A stretch of DNA of 64,000 nt. It comes from Candidatus Dormiibacterota bacterium (GTDB lineage: Bacteria > Chloroflexota > Dormibacteria > Dormibacterales > Dormibacteraceae). The stretch's first letter is position 1; every line of letters begins with the position of its first letter. Under the pieces are notes generated by a model. It had not been told where the DNA came from. It was given only the letters and a program-made list of their open reading frames with translations, and did no database searches. The DNA is taken from contig JAMXLM010000005.1 of the NCBI GenBank assembly GCA_024280995.1, forward strand, positions 1 through 64,000. Reading direction: 5' to 3'. The position numbers and the translations under genes were made by a program. Shown here in pieces: positions 1-9,681 of the stretch.

Positions 1-2
1 GC

Positions 3-296
3 GGGTGCTCGGTGGCGGCGCTGAGCGCCAACAAGAGCAATCCGCAACCGGCGATGACAGGCATCAGCCTGAGCGCCAGCGCCTCCGGCTGCTCGAGCCC
101 CGAGTACTCCTACTACGTGCTCCCGCCCGGAGGGACCTGGCAGAACCCGCAGGGTTACTCGTCAACCGCCACGCTCCCGTGGACGCCATCGTCTCCGGGC
201 ACCTATTCCCTGGTGGTCTGGGTGCGTCAGCACGCAGGCCCGACCACGTCCAACGCGTTCGAAACCTACGCGCTCGCGTCCTTCACTCTGACCTAG
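3..296 (+). CDS. C-terminal fragment of a secreted tandem-repeat protein (truncated at window edge)
   Basis: The frame is open from the left edge and ends at TAG 294-296, so this is the tail of a larger gene; the GTG at 12 is probably not the start. The visible ~97 residues are one complete copy of the repeat found at the C-termini of six other proteins here: an opening GC, a second Cys in SGCSSPEYSYYV, the W-x-x-x-Q-x-Y-S-S segment, GTYSLVVWVRQ and a closing YETYALASFTL. As in the other members, the protein ends exactly where the next repeat's Cys would fall. The head domain lies outside the window. Function unknown; presumed exported by analogy. Confidence 0.8.
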   Translation, partial: GCSVAALSANKSNPQPAMTGISLSASASGCSSPEYSYYVLPPGGTWQNPQGYSSTATLPWTPSSPGTYSLVVWVRQHAGPTTSNAFETYALASFTLT

Positions 297-378
297 CGGT
301 TCATGTCGCCGGCTCGCTGCTGAAAATGCGCAGCCGGCTTACAGAAAAGTTCCGAGTTGGCCGGTTCTCGCGGCTAGG

Positions 379-2484
379 ATGCCGCACCCAATGGCGCGCT
401 GGGGAGCGCAATGGCCGCGGTGGTCGGCCGCGATGCTGGTCGCTGGAATCCTCTGCACATCTCTGGTCCTGGGCTCGAGCCGGCACACGAACGCGTCCGC
501 AAATCCGGTGCCCGCGTTCGACCACGTTTTCATCGTCGTGATGGAGAACACGTCGGCTTCGACCATCATGGGCAACACGGCGCAGGCGCCTTACATCAAC
601 TCACTCGCCGGCCAGTACTCCTACTCCAACAACTACTACGGCGTCACCCATCCCAGCCTGCCGAACTACCTGGCGTTGACGGGTGGCTCGACGTATGGGA
701 TCGCAGCCGACTGCGCGGTGGCGACGTGTCCAGTCAACGCTTCGAACATCGCCGACACGGTGGAGGGGGCAGGCAAGACCTGGAAGGCATACATGGAAGG
801 CATGCCTTCTCCGTGCGACACCGCCGACTCGTATCCGTACGCGGTCAAGCACAACCCGTTCGTCTATTTCGACGACATCCGAACCAATGCGTCGCGGTGT
901 CAGAGCCATGACGTGCCGTACGGCCAGCTCTCCAGCGACCTTGCCAGCACCGCCACGACTCCGAACTTCGTCTGGATCACGCCGAACATGTGCGACGACA
1001 TGCATGACTGCGCCGTCAGCACCGGCGACTCATGGCTGAAGGCGCAGATCCCGACGATCCTCGCCTCGCCGGCATTCACTCAGCAGAACTCGCTGCTGCT
1101 CATCACGTGGGATGAAGACGATTACACCGGCTCCAACCAGGTCGACATGCTCGCGGTCGGGAGCCAGGTCAAGCGGGGTTACGTGTCGTCGTCGACGTAC
1201 AACCACTATTCGACGCTGCGAACGATCGAGAGCGCATGGAGCTTGCCCGCGCTCACGACGAGCGGCGATGGCGCCGCCGGCGCGATGTCGGACTTTTTCG
1301 GGGCGCCGCCATGCGGGTTCGGCTCCATCGCCGCCAGCGCGACGTCACCGCAGCCAAGCGGGACCAGCGTTGTCTTCACGGCGTCGGCCGGAGGTTGCGC
1401 CTCCAGCCCGGAATACGAGTTCTGGATCAGCGGTCCGTCCGGCTGGACGCTCGGCCAGGCGTACAGCTCGAGCAACACCTGGCTGATCGACTACACGAAG
1501 ATGCCGGTCGCGGCCACCTACACGATCGATGTCTGGATCCGTAACACCGGGTCGCCGGCGCAGTACGACACGTACGGCCTGATGACCTGGACCATCGGTG
1601 GCTGCAACTACGCGTCGACGACGCAGACGGGCAGCGTCTTCACGACAACCGCCGGCGGCGTCGAATGCACCAGTCCGCAGTTCAAGGTCTGGCTGGTGGG
1701 CAAGGGCCTGCTCTGGACGGTGGTCCAGGACTGGAGTTCGGTCAGCGCGTATACGTTCGACCCGGTGAAGCTCGGCCTGGCTCCCGGCACTTATTCGGTC
1801 GACGTCTGGGTGCGAGAGCAAGGCGCGTCCTCGAACGCCAACTACTACGAGACCTGGGGTCTGGCGACAACGCACGTCGCGGGCGGGCCGTGCGGCGCGT
1901 CGATACCGAGCCTTGCGTCCACGCCGCAGTCACCCCTGATGACGAGGGCGGCGGTGAGCTTCACGGCATCCGGGTGCGGCGCGGGAGCGGCCTATGAGTT
2001 CTGGCTGTATCCGGGGCCTGGTAATCGCTGGCTCGACTTGCAGCCGTACAGCACTTCGCCGACCCTCAGTTGGGATCCGGCGACCCTCGGGTTGGGCGCG
2101 GGCAACTACAGCATCATCGTCTGGTCGAAGGCGGCAGGCTCGAACACGGCCGATTACGACAGCTACGCGATGACCTCCTACGACGTCAATGGCTGCAGCA
2201 ACGAAACCGTGACCGGCAGCCTTTCCGATCCGCAGGCGGCCGGCACCACAGTTCAGTTCACCGCGGCGGCCCAGGGCTGTCCCAGCCCTGAGTATTCGCT
2301 GTGGGTCCTGCCGTCCGGCGGTACGTGGACGAACGTCCAGGGTTACAGCGCCGGCGGCACCTTCAGCTGGGCGGCGCCGGCCCGCAACACCTACTCGATC
2401 GTCATCTGGGCCCGAGAGTCCGGCGGACCGTCGACCGCGACCACCTACGAAACCTTCGGCGACACGAGCTTTACCGGAACCTGA
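379..2484 (+). CDS. Secreted phosphoesterase (acid phosphatase/phospholipase C-like) with four C-terminal repeats
   Basis: The first ~40 residues contain a hydrophobic export segment (LVAGILCTSLVLG). Residues ~45-310 look like the phosphoesterase family that includes acid phosphatases and phospholipase C: VVMENTS near residue 53 (metal/nucleophile region), THPSLPNYLALTGG near 90, ITWDEDD and NHYSTLRTIE later. Likely activity is hydrolysis of phosphomonoesters or diesters outside the membrane; the substrate cannot be read from sequence. Residues 312-701 are four ~95-residue two-Cys repeats. The track start is ATG 379, but a TAGGAT -10-like box at 375-380 overlaps it, so a leaderless start at ATG 391 (MARWGAQW) is more likely. 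There is no LPXTG or PEP-CTERM signal. Confidence 0.85.
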   Translation: MPHPMARWGAQWPRWSAAMLVAGILCTSLVLGSSRHTNASANPVPAFDHVFIVVMENTSASTIMGNTAQAPYINSLAGQYSYSNNYYGVTHPSLPNYLALTGGSTYGIAADCAVATCPVNASNIADTVEGAGKTWKAYMEGMPSPCDTADSYPYAVKHNPFVYFDDIRTNASRCQSHDVPYGQLSSDLASTATTPNFVWITPNMCDDMHDCAVSTGDSWLKAQIPTILASPAFTQQNSLLLITWDEDDYTGSNQVDMLAVGSQVKRGYVSSSTYNHYSTLRTIESAWSLPALTTSGDGAAGAMSDFFGAPPCGFGSIAASATSPQPSGTSVVFTASAGGCASSPEYEFWISGPSGWTLGQAYSSSNTWLIDYTKMPVAATYTIDVWIRNTGSPAQYDTYGLMTWTIGGCNYASTTQTGSVFTTTAGGVECTSPQFKVWLVGKGLLWTVVQDWSSVSAYTFDPVKLGLAPGTYSVDVWVREQGASSNANYYETWGLATTHVAGGPCGASIPSLASTPQSPLMTRAAVSFTASGCGAGAAYEFWLYPGPGNRWLDLQPYSTSPTLSWDPATLGLGAGNYSIIVWSKAAGSNTADYDSYAMTSYDVNGCSNETVTGSLSDPQAAGTTVQFTAAAQGCPSPEYSLWVLPSGGTWTNVQGYSAGGTFSWAAPARNTYSIVIWARESGGPSTATTYETFGDTSFTGT
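1312..2481 (+). repeat. Four-copy C-terminal repeat block of the phosphoesterase
   Basis: Four consecutive protein repeats of ~95 residues begin at Cys312. Each has a first Cys, usually SPQ plus a Gly-Thr turn, a second Cys before an aromatic strand (EYEFW), a W/Y-rich middle, GTYxIxVWV and a closing YDTYGL-type strand. Copy 2 is the short variant lacking SPQ and closes with YETWGLATTHVAGGPC, as in two other proteins of the window. Confidence 0.9.
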
Positions 2485-2519
2485 CGGATTGCCACTTGAC
2501 AACCCGCTTGTTAAGTGAG

Positions 2520-5500
2520 ATGTATCGCGCGGGTTTAAAGGTGGGGAGGGCCCGACGCCTGGCGTCTGTCTTGGCCGCCGCTTTGGTGGTGGCGGCGTTT
2601 TGGGTAGGCCAGTCGCTGCCCGCATCGGCGAAATCGACGCCGCCCCCGCCGCAGCAGACCGCACCCCACCCACACGCAAGCAAGTCGCCGGCTCTGCGAA
2701 ACCTCCAAACGGCGTCGTCGATACCGTGGGTCTGGCAGGACCCGCGACCGGACGGCAATCCCTTTTTCGCGATCAGCTGCCCGACCACGACGTTTTGCTG
2801 GGCCGGCGGGTACAGCCAGCTGGCGCAGACGGTCGACGGCATGACCTGGACAACTCAACCCGCGGTCGAGACCAACGCCATCAGCTGCGCGGATACGACG
2901 CACTGCGTGGCGGTCGGCGACAGCGGGGAGGTGCTGACCTGGAACGGCACTACGTGGTCCGCGCAGGTCATCAACTCGGGCAACTTCCTCTTAGGGGTGA
3001 GCTGCCCCTCGGCCGGCACCTGCTACGCGACCGGCGCCAACGGCTTCATCTACAAGTCAACCGACGGCGGCGCGACCTGGCCCAATCCGGTCAATGTAAC
3101 GGGCTCCCTCGGTTTCCCACCGTTCTTCGCCATCAGCTGCGGTACGACGATGTTCTGCTGGGCGGTCGGACCCACGGGATTGGAAGCCTGGACCAAGGAC
3201 GGAGTGACCTGGAACCTCGGAACCGCCGGCAGTAACGACCTCTACGGGGTCGGATGCTCCGGCACCCTGGGTTGCGTTGCGGTAGGGCTGAACGGCGTCG
3301 TGGTGACCACGACCGACCCGCAGCTCGGTTTTTCCGTGGGTTTTGAGTCGAGTGCCGCCACTCTTGTCGGAGTCAGCTGCCAGTCGGCGCCGTGCTTCGC
3401 AACCGGCGTCGACGGAAGCGCCTATCTGATGCCTAACTTCGCTACGCCGCGGCCGAATTACTTCACTCACGGGTCAACCGGAGAGAACGGCGGCCTGTTC
3501 GCGATCAGCTGTCCGGCCGCGGCCACCTGCTTCGCCGCCGGCGACTTTGGAACCATCTCGACGACGACCGATGGCGGTAACGCTTGGAACCTGACGGGCC
3601 TCCCCGCCAGTCCCACCGGCATAAGCTGCCCAGGCGCCACGACCTGTTTTGCGGTTGGATCCGGCGGCAGTATTCAGCACACGACGGATGGGAGCACCTG
3701 GGGAGCGCAAGCCTCGAACACCGGATCCTTCCTCCGATCCGTCAGCTGCTCGAGCACCCTTCACTGCGTAGCGGTCGGCGACAACGGGACGATCGACGTG
3801 ACCGTGGACGGGTCGACGTGGACCGTCAAGCCGTCCGGCACCACAAACAGCATCTTCTCGGTCAGCTGCGCTTCAGACCTGGTCTGCTATGCAGTCGACG
3901 GCGTCAACGACTACAAATCCACGGACGGCGGATTGACCTGGACCAGTGCGGCGATTACCGGCGCAACGTCGGTGAGCGGCATCAGCTGCCCTTCCATTAC
4001 CACCTGCTTCGCGTCCGAGGCGACGAGTCCCGGCATCGTACTCAAGACGACCGACAGCGGCGCGACGTGGCCTGTGAGTTTCAACGTCGGAAGCGATCCC
4101 AATGCCGGAAGCAACGCGCCGCTCAGGGCTATCAGCTGCAGCTCGACCAGCGAGTGCTACGCGGTCGGCGACTCCGGCCTGATCGCGACGACCACAGACG
4201 GGGCCACTTGGCGCACGGATTTCGCGAATTCAACCGCCAACCTCAGCTCCGTGAACTGCCCGAGCGCCGGCACGTGCTACGCGTCGGCAAACGACGAAAC
4301 GATTCTGCACACCGCGGACTACGGCGCTGACTGGGACATCCAGATGGGCAGCCGCAACTTCTCGTCGGTGAGCTGCCCCTCGGCTGCGGCGTGCTTCGCT
4401 GCTGCGGCCAGCGGCGTCAGCAAGACGACAACATCGGGTGCGGCATGGACCGTGGAGCGCCCTACCGGGACAACGGCGCCAATCACCGCGTTGAGCTGTT
4501 TCGGCTTCAGCAACTGCGTCGCGGCGGCCCAGCACACCGTGCTCGTCTCCCATGACGGCGGAAACACGTGGACCCAGCATGTTCTCGGTACGACCGATCA
4601 GGTGGACTCTGTAAGCTGCCCATCCGCCAACACGTGCTATGGCGTCGGATGGCCCGGCGCCATCTACAAGACGATCGACGGCGGCTCGACCTGGGTGCTG
4701 CAGACGAGCGGCTTCTACGGCTCCGACAACGTGCTGACGTCAGTGAGCTGCCCAGACACGACGGACTGCGTCGCGGTCGGGATCGGAGGCCTTGCGTTCT
4801 CTACGAGCAATGGCAGCGCGTGGGTGCAGGAGTCGACGAATACGCCGAATAGTCTGTTCGGGGTGAGTTGCGCGACCACCAGCGCGTGCGTCGCGACCGG
4901 CAGCGGCGGCGTTGTCACGGTTAGGAGCTCAGGAACGTGGACGGTGCATTCGTCCGGCACCCTCCAGAACCTGGACGCGGTGAAGTGCGCGACGCTGTCG
5001 ATCTGCTACGCGGTGGGCAGGTCAGGCACGGTTCTCACAAGTGCCACGGGTGGCGCGACCTGGACTGCGAAGACCTCAGGCACGACCAACAACCTGCTCG
5101 GCATCGACTGCTCTCAGCCGACGCGGTGCATCGCCGGCGGCGTCGGCGGGACGGCGATCATCACCACCGACGGCAGCACCTGGGTCCCACTGAACATGCC
5201 GACGCCCAACGCTTTCATCGCCATCCAGTTCAAGGACACGGTGCACGTCTGGATGGCAGGCGGAGGCGGCATGATCCTCGCGATCGCGTCGTGCGCCTCG
5301 GCGACAGTGAGCTCGATCGAGACGTCGCCTCAACCAGGCGGCACGACCGTGCACTTCACCGCGACGTCGAGCGGTCCCTTCTGCACGAACCCGCTGTACC
5401 AGTGGTGGGTCTGGTCTCCCGCCACGGGTTACCAGCTGCGTCAGGCGTACAGCACCAGTCCCACATTCCAGCTGAACACGACGGGAATGGCCCCCGGCAC

Positions 5501-6488
5501 GTACACCATCGACGTCTGGGTCGAGCAGTCGGGTTCGATTCTCGGGACGTTGGGCTACGAGACGTTTGCGCTGCAGTCATGGGTGGTCGGAGGGTGCGAC
5601 TCGGCCTCTGTGACGCCTAACCCAGCTCCGACCACCGGCATCCAGACGTTCACCGCCACGGCCGCCGGGGTGGGATGCACAAGCCCGCAGTTCCAGTACT
5701 GGTTCTACTCGGTAGCCGGTGGCTGGCAGATCATGCGTCCCTACAGCACCGTTCCGACCTTCAGCATCGACACCAGCACCCTTAAAAGCACGACCTACTC
5801 GGTGGACGTGTGGGTCAAGCAGTCGGGCTCCCCGCTGCAGTACGAGACCTGGGCCCTCGGCACGATCCCCAAGGGAGCGTGCGGGACGGGCGCGACCACC
5901 ACGATCGGCTCGGTGCCGGCCTCTCCGCAGGCGGAGGGGACGCCGGTCACGTTCACGACTGCGAGCACCTGCGGGGCGACGCCCTACTACAAGTACTGGG
6001 CGTACCCAGGGAACGGGACCCAACCCGCGTACCAGACCCTCCAGGGTTACAGCACCAATGCCGTCTATTCCTGGAACACGACAGCCGGCTGGAAACCAGG
6101 GACGCAAAGCATCATCGTCCATGTCACGAAGCAGGCGCCGACAAGCCCCACCCAGGCTCCCGACACCTGGGGCCTGGTCTCCTACACCCTCCTCGGCTGC
6201 TCGTCGGCGACGATCGCAGCCTCGCCACCCTCGCCCCAGGAGCTCGGCACCAGCAACGTGACGTTTACTGCCACCGCCGGCGGGTGCAGCAACGCTCAGT
6301 ACCAGTTCTACTACTACCCCCCGGGCGGCCCGTGGGTCAAGGCCCAGGACTGGAGCTCGGCCAATACATACAACTGGAACGAGGCGGGATTACCGCCGGG
6401 GACTTACGCCTTTGTCGTCTACGTCAGGAAGCAGGGCACTGGCAATCAGTTCGACTCGTTTGCGCTGATCAGCTACACGACCAGCTAG
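2520..6488 (+). CDS. Secreted Cys-paired Ycf48/BNR-like propeller protein with four C-terminal repeats
   Basis: The ORF track opens at 2301, but coding character and a signal peptide (SVLAAALVVAAFWVGQSLPASA) begin at ATG 2520, giving 1322 residues. After a Pro-rich linker, about 20 units of ~45 residues follow the pattern SC-x5-C-(Y/V/F)-A-(V/T)-G then T-x-DG-x-TW, plus a final unit lacking the cysteines. This resembles photosystem II assembly factor Ycf48/BNR beta-propeller blades with an added CxxxxxC pair per blade. Residues ~925-1322 are four copies of the shared ~95-residue repeat. Such propellers usually bind ligands or proteins and no catalytic site is evident. GTTAAGTG lies directly upstream (2510-2517). 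Tail-to-tail with the PQQ-like gene, with no gap. Confidence 0.82.
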   Translation: MYRAGLKVGRARRLASVLAAALVVAAFWVGQSLPASAKSTPPPPQQTAPHPHASKSPALRNLQTASSIPWVWQDPRPDGNPFFAISCPTTTFCWAGGYSQLAQTVDGMTWTTQPAVETNAISCADTTHCVAVGDSGEVLTWNGTTWSAQVINSGNFLLGVSCPSAGTCYATGANGFIYKSTDGGATWPNPVNVTGSLGFPPFFAISCGTTMFCWAVGPTGLEAWTKDGVTWNLGTAGSNDLYGVGCSGTLGCVAVGLNGVVVTTTDPQLGFSVGFESSAATLVGVSCQSAPCFATGVDGSAYLMPNFATPRPNYFTHGSTGENGGLFAISCPAAATCFAAGDFGTISTTTDGGNAWNLTGLPASPTGISCPGATTCFAVGSGGSIQHTTDGSTWGAQASNTGSFLRSVSCSSTLHCVAVGDNGTIDVTVDGSTWTVKPSGTTNSIFSVSCASDLVCYAVDGVNDYKSTDGGLTWTSAAITGATSVSGISCPSITTCFASEATSPGIVLKTTDSGATWPVSFNVGSDPNAGSNAPLRAISCSSTSECYAVGDSGLIATTTDGATWRTDFANSTANLSSVNCPSAGTCYASANDETILHTADYGADWDIQMGSRNFSSVSCPSAAACFAAAASGVSKTTTSGAAWTVERPTGTTAPITALSCFGFSNCVAAAQHTVLVSHDGGNTWTQHVLGTTDQVDSVSCPSANTCYGVGWPGAIYKTIDGGSTWVLQTSGFYGSDNVLTSVSCPDTTDCVAVGIGGLAFSTSNGSAWVQESTNTPNSLFGVSCATTSACVATGSGGVVTVRSSGTWTVHSSGTLQNLDAVKCATLSICYAVGRSGTVLTSATGGATWTAKTSGTTNNLLGIDCSQPTRCIAGGVGGTAIITTDGSTWVPLNMPTPNAFIAIQFKDTVHVWMAGGGGMILAIASCASATVSSIETSPQPGGTTVHFTATSSGPFCTNPLYQWWVWSPATGYQLRQAYSTSPTFQLNTTGMAPGTYTIDVWVEQSGSILGTLGYETFALQSWVVGGCDSASVTPNPAPTTGIQTFTATAAGVGCTSPQFQYWFYSVAGGWQIMRPYSTVPTFSIDTSTLKSTTYSVDVWVKQSGSPLQYETWALGTIPKGACGTGATTTIGSVPASPQAEGTPVTFTTASTCGATPYYKYWAYPGNGTQPAYQTLQGYSTNAVYSWNTTAGWKPGTQSIIVHVTKQAPTSPTQAPDTWGLVSYTLLGCSSATIAASPPSPQELGTSNVTFTATAGGCSNAQYQFYYYPPGGPWVKAQDWSSANTYNWNEAGLPPGTYAFVVYVRKQGTGNQFDSFALISYTTS
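5292..6485 (+). repeat. Four-copy C-terminal repeat block of the Ycf48-like protein
   Basis: Four copies start at Cys925. Copy order matches the phosphoesterase block: a GC-ending first copy, an SPQ-less second copy ending YETWALGTIPKGAC, a third beginning CGTGATT, and a fourth ending flush with the stop codon. Confidence 0.9.
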
Positions 6489-9047
6489 TTACTGGAGCGT
6501 GAAGCTCGTCATCCCGTAGGTCGCGTACTGGTCGGGCGAACCCTGCGGCCGGACCCAGACAACGATCGCGTAGTTTCCGGGCGTCGACGCCGTCCACGTC
6601 GCGGTGTTCGACGCGCTGAACGACCCGAGAGGAGTCCAGCTACCGCCGGGCGGAAGGACCCAGAACTCGTACTCGGGGGCGGCGCAGCCGGTCGAGGTTG
6701 CGGTCAGCGTGATCGAGGTTCCCGCGGCCTGCGGCGAGGCGGGCGCGGCGGCAAGCGTCGCGGCGGCGCACGTCGTCAGGGTGAACGAGTAGATCCCATA
6801 CGTGTCGTAGGAAGCGGTCGATCCCGACTGCTTCACCCACGCGTCGACCGAGTACGTTCCAGGCTCGTACGCGCCGACGCCGAAGGTGGGCGCCCAGGTC
6901 CCACTGCCAAAAGCCTGCTTCATCTGCCAGCTTCCGGACGGCGGAAGCAGGAACCACTGATAGCTCGGACTGTTGCATCCGGTTGTCGTGGCCGTGAACG
7001 TGCTGGTGCCGCCGACCGGCTGACTGGATCCGCCGCTGGAGGCAATCGTGGCCGGGCTGCACCCGGACCCGACCTGGTAGGTCGCCAGCGCGTAGGTGTC
7101 GTACTGGTTCGGCGAGTTGGTGTCCTTGACCCACGCGGCCAGCGAGTAATTGCCTGCGGGCAGGGTCGATGCCGGGAAGCTCACGGTCGCGCCGGCTGCG
7201 TACGCGCCGGTGTTCTTCCAGACGCCACTCGGGCCGAGGTACCAGAGCTGGCGCAGTGAGCTGGTGCATCCTGCCGGAGTCACGGTGAACGACACGCTGC
7301 CGGAACCTGACTGCTGCGTCGCGCTGGGAGTCATGGCGGCCGACTGGCAGCCTGTCAGGACGAACGGAAGCAGGCCGAAGTTGTCGTAGGCGGCCGTCGA
7401 GCCGGATCCTCGGACGTAGACGTCCAGCGAGTAGGTGCCCAGCTTCAGGCCGGCGGTGTTCCACATGAACGTCGTGCTCGAGGTGTAACCGCCGGAGAGG
7501 TTGACCCACGAACCACCCGGCGGCAGCATGAAGAAGTCGTAGCTGGGGGTGCCCGCGCAGCCGGTGCTCGAGGCCGTCAAGGTGATGCCGGTCCCCACCT
7601 CCGCGGGCGAGGTGGCGCTCGCCGCCAGGCCCGCCGACGAGCAGCTCGGGTTCAAGCGAAACGCCACGATCGCGGTCGCGGCCGGGACGAAGACCATGTT
7701 GTTCGACGCCGCCGGCGTGATGAAGTGATGGACCGAGCCGACGCTGGCCGAGAACCGCTGATTGCCCGTCGCCAGGTCGAGCGCATGCAGCGTGCCGCTG
7801 TTCACATCGACGAACCAGACGGCTCCGCCGGCAACGATCGGCGCGCCCGCCCATCCCGACGAGAAATTCCACAAGCTCGTGAAGCTCTTGTTGTCCGCGC
7901 TCTGCTGCAGCGCGTGGAGGCCGTCCATGCACGGCACGAAGATGTACGGCGCGAAGTAGGCGGTCCCGCCGAAGCTCGACGAGTTGCACGCCGTGCCTCT
8001 GAAGATCTCGCCACCGATATGGCCCATCGCATTCGGGGCGACGAGGAATCCGTCCCCCGTCTTGCCGCTCTGGAACAGGTAGCCGCCGCCGACAAACATC
8101 GGACCCTCTGAGCCGAGGTCGGCGTCAGGGCAGGTGAAGTTCGACATCCAGTCGCTCGGCGCGAAGTAGTCGGTCGGCGTGTTGCCGAGCAGCGCGGGCA
8201 GCTTGACTATCGCATCGTTGAAGTCGAAGGTCGACGGGCAGCCGGAATTACCCGTGGTGTCGTACACGTAGCCGCTTCCGTCGACCGCGGGCCCGGATGC
8301 ACCCCACATCCCGGCCCCGCCGCTCGTAGGCGTCTGGTAGGAAGTGAGTCCCCCGCCGTCCGATTCGCGCACGCTGGCGATGAAGCCGCTGTAAGGTGTG
8401 CAGTCGCCGTCGCGACCGCCGTAGGGCACGTACACGCGACCGTTCGCGATTGCGAGAGCGCCGCGCTCGCCCTGGCTCGCGAAAAGGCCAGGTGGCTCGA
8501 TTCCCACCGAGTAGACGAGGGCCGGGTGAGGAGAGGCGGCGAGGTTGATCGCCCACAGCAGGAAGTCGGGAGAGCCGGCGTTGTCGTACTGGCCGGCGGC
8601 GAAGAACATGTTGGTGGCGGGGTCGATCGCCGGCGTGCCGGTGATGCCGCCGGGCGGGTTGTTCGAGCACGGAAGCGAGGCGGTGAACGGGGTCGCCAGG
8701 TGGATGCTCCAATCGACGTGCCCGGTCGCGGCGTTGAGCTGGAAGAACCAGTCCGCCTCGGTGACTACGTAGACCTCGCCGCCGTACAAGAGCGGCTCGG
8801 CGAAGACATCGCCGAAGCCGGCAAGGCTTGCCGTCCATGCGGAGCTCACGCTGCCGAACGCTGACGAGGACCTGTCCACGCCGTCGCGCGAGATGTCGTG
8901 GTGATACGTGGTCCAGTCCGCGCTGCTGGCAGTGAGGTGAGACCCGGGGAGGTGGGTGACAGGTTGCGCGCCGTCCCGAGCCAGGACGAACAGAGACGCC
9001 ACCAGCACGACCTGGACCAACAGCGCAAAACGCCGTTTTGCTTTCAC
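6489..9047 (-). CDS. Secreted PQQ-like beta-propeller protein with four C-terminal repeats
   Basis: 852 residues from GTG 9047. A signal peptide (FALLVQVVLVASLFVLA) is followed by ~430 residues of quinoprotein/WD-like blades, for example GEVYVVTEADWFFQLNAATG, GRVYVPYGG and GGAVWFVDVNSGTLHALDLATG, the last a typical PQQ-repeat sentence. Obvious alcohol-dehydrogenase catalytic residues and a heme CXXCH are not seen, so a binding or structural propeller is as likely as an enzyme. Residues 469-852 hold four shared repeats. The gene follows the downstream methyltransferase by 19 bases on the same strand, placing it at the end of the rffA-methyltransferase transcription unit. Confidence 0.83.
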   Translation of the reverse strand: MKAKRRFALLVQVVLVASLFVLARDGAQPVTHLPGSHLTASSADWTTYHHDISRDGVDRSSSAFGSVSSAWTASLAGFGDVFAEPLLYGGEVYVVTEADWFFQLNAATGHVDWSIHLATPFTASLPCSNNPPGGITGTPAIDPATNMFFAAGQYDNAGSPDFLLWAINLAASPHPALVYSVGIEPPGLFASQGERGALAIANGRVYVPYGGRDGDCTPYSGFIASVRESDGGGLTSYQTPTSGGAGMWGASGPAVDGSGYVYDTTGNSGCPSTFDFNDAIVKLPALLGNTPTDYFAPSDWMSNFTCPDADLGSEGPMFVGGGYLFQSGKTGDGFLVAPNAMGHIGGEIFRGTACNSSSFGGTAYFAPYIFVPCMDGLHALQQSADNKSFTSLWNFSSGWAGAPIVAGGAVWFVDVNSGTLHALDLATGNQRFSASVGSVHHFITPAASNNMVFVPAATAIVAFRLNPSCSSAGLAASATSPAEVGTGITLTASSTGCAGTPSYDFFMLPPGGSWVNLSGGYTSSTTFMWNTAGLKLGTYSLDVYVRGSGSTAAYDNFGLLPFVLTGCQSAAMTPSATQQSGSGSVSFTVTPAGCTSSLRQLWYLGPSGVWKNTGAYAAGATVSFPASTLPAGNYSLAAWVKDTNSPNQYDTYALATYQVGSGCSPATIASSGGSSQPVGGTSTFTATTTGCNSPSYQWFLLPPSGSWQMKQAFGSGTWAPTFGVGAYEPGTYSVDAWVKQSGSTASYDTYGIYSFTLTTCAAATLAAAPASPQAAGTSITLTATSTGCAAPEYEFWVLPPGGSWTPLGSFSASNTATWTASTPGNYAIVVWVRPQGSPDQYATYGMTSFTLQ
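6492..7643 (-). repeat. Four-copy C-terminal repeat block of the PQQ-like protein
   Basis: Four copies run from Cys469 to the stop. The copies keep both cysteines, the PPGGSW turn and the GTYSLDVYV/GTYSVDAWV strand. This block mixes features of the two block types seen in the other proteins. Confidence 0.88.
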
Positions 9048-9066
9048 GCAGCCGCCGAGATCTTAG

Positions 9067-9681
9067 TCAATCGGCTGGCGGATGACGAATACCAACACCG
9101 ATCACATATGCGTGATGAATCGTGAAGGTGGTCCACGTGACGATGTCGAAGTAACGCACGAACACCGCTCGCAGGTCCCGGGCATCGCGGGGGTGCGAAC
9201 CGCGGTCGTAGCGCCAGAGGAGCCGGCTCCGCAATCGGGATGGCGCGGCAACCGCGTCGAGGAACAAGAAACGTCCGCCTGGCCTCAGCGCGCGGGCCGC
9301 CTCAGCAAACAATCGCTCGAGCTCGGCATCGTCGAGGTGGTGCGAAACCGCCCTGCACAGGACGAGGTCCGCGACCTCGCTCACGATTGGCAGCCGGGTT
9401 GCGTCGCCCTGCACGGCCAGTCCACCGGCGTGCGTGCGGCGGAAGCCGATGAGCTTCGCCTCATCGATGTCGACGACGACGTGGTGTGTGTACTCCAGCC
9501 CGATATCGGAAGCAAGTCCAGTGCCGCCGCCCACGTCGAGCCACCATTCACCGCGGGCGAATCCGTTCGCGCTTTCCCGAAGACGGCGGTTGACCTCGTC
9601 TGCTCCGGTTGCTCGCTGGATGAGGTCGTAAAGCGCCGGATGGGATGCCAGCGAGTGCAGCAGACTTGTGGCGGGCTTCAC
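9067..9681 (-). CDS. Class I SAM-dependent methyltransferase
   Basis: The track ORF begins at 10011, but residues before VKPATSLLHSL are out-of-frame shadow of the upstream gene. GTG 9681 overlaps the upstream stop as GTGA and gives 204 residues. Motif I is WLDVGGGTGLASDIG, followed by an acidic strand end (VVVDID), a DLVLCRAVSHHL motif and ALRPGGRFLFLDAV, typical of methyltransferase type 11/25 folds. The substrate is unknown; coupling to another methyltransferase and a sugar aminotransferase suggests a glycan or lipid-linked glycan. No membrane segment is obvious. Confidence 0.85.
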   Translation of the reverse strand: MKPATSLLHSLASHPALYDLIQRATGADEVNRRLRESANGFARGEWWLDVGGGTGLASDIGLEYTHHVVVDIDEAKLIGFRRTHAGGLAVQGDATRLPIVSEVADLVLCRAVSHHLDDAELERLFAEAARALRPGGRFLFLDAVAAPSRLRSRLLWRYDRGSHPRDARDLRAVFVRYFDIVTWTTFTIHHAYVIGVGIRHPPAD

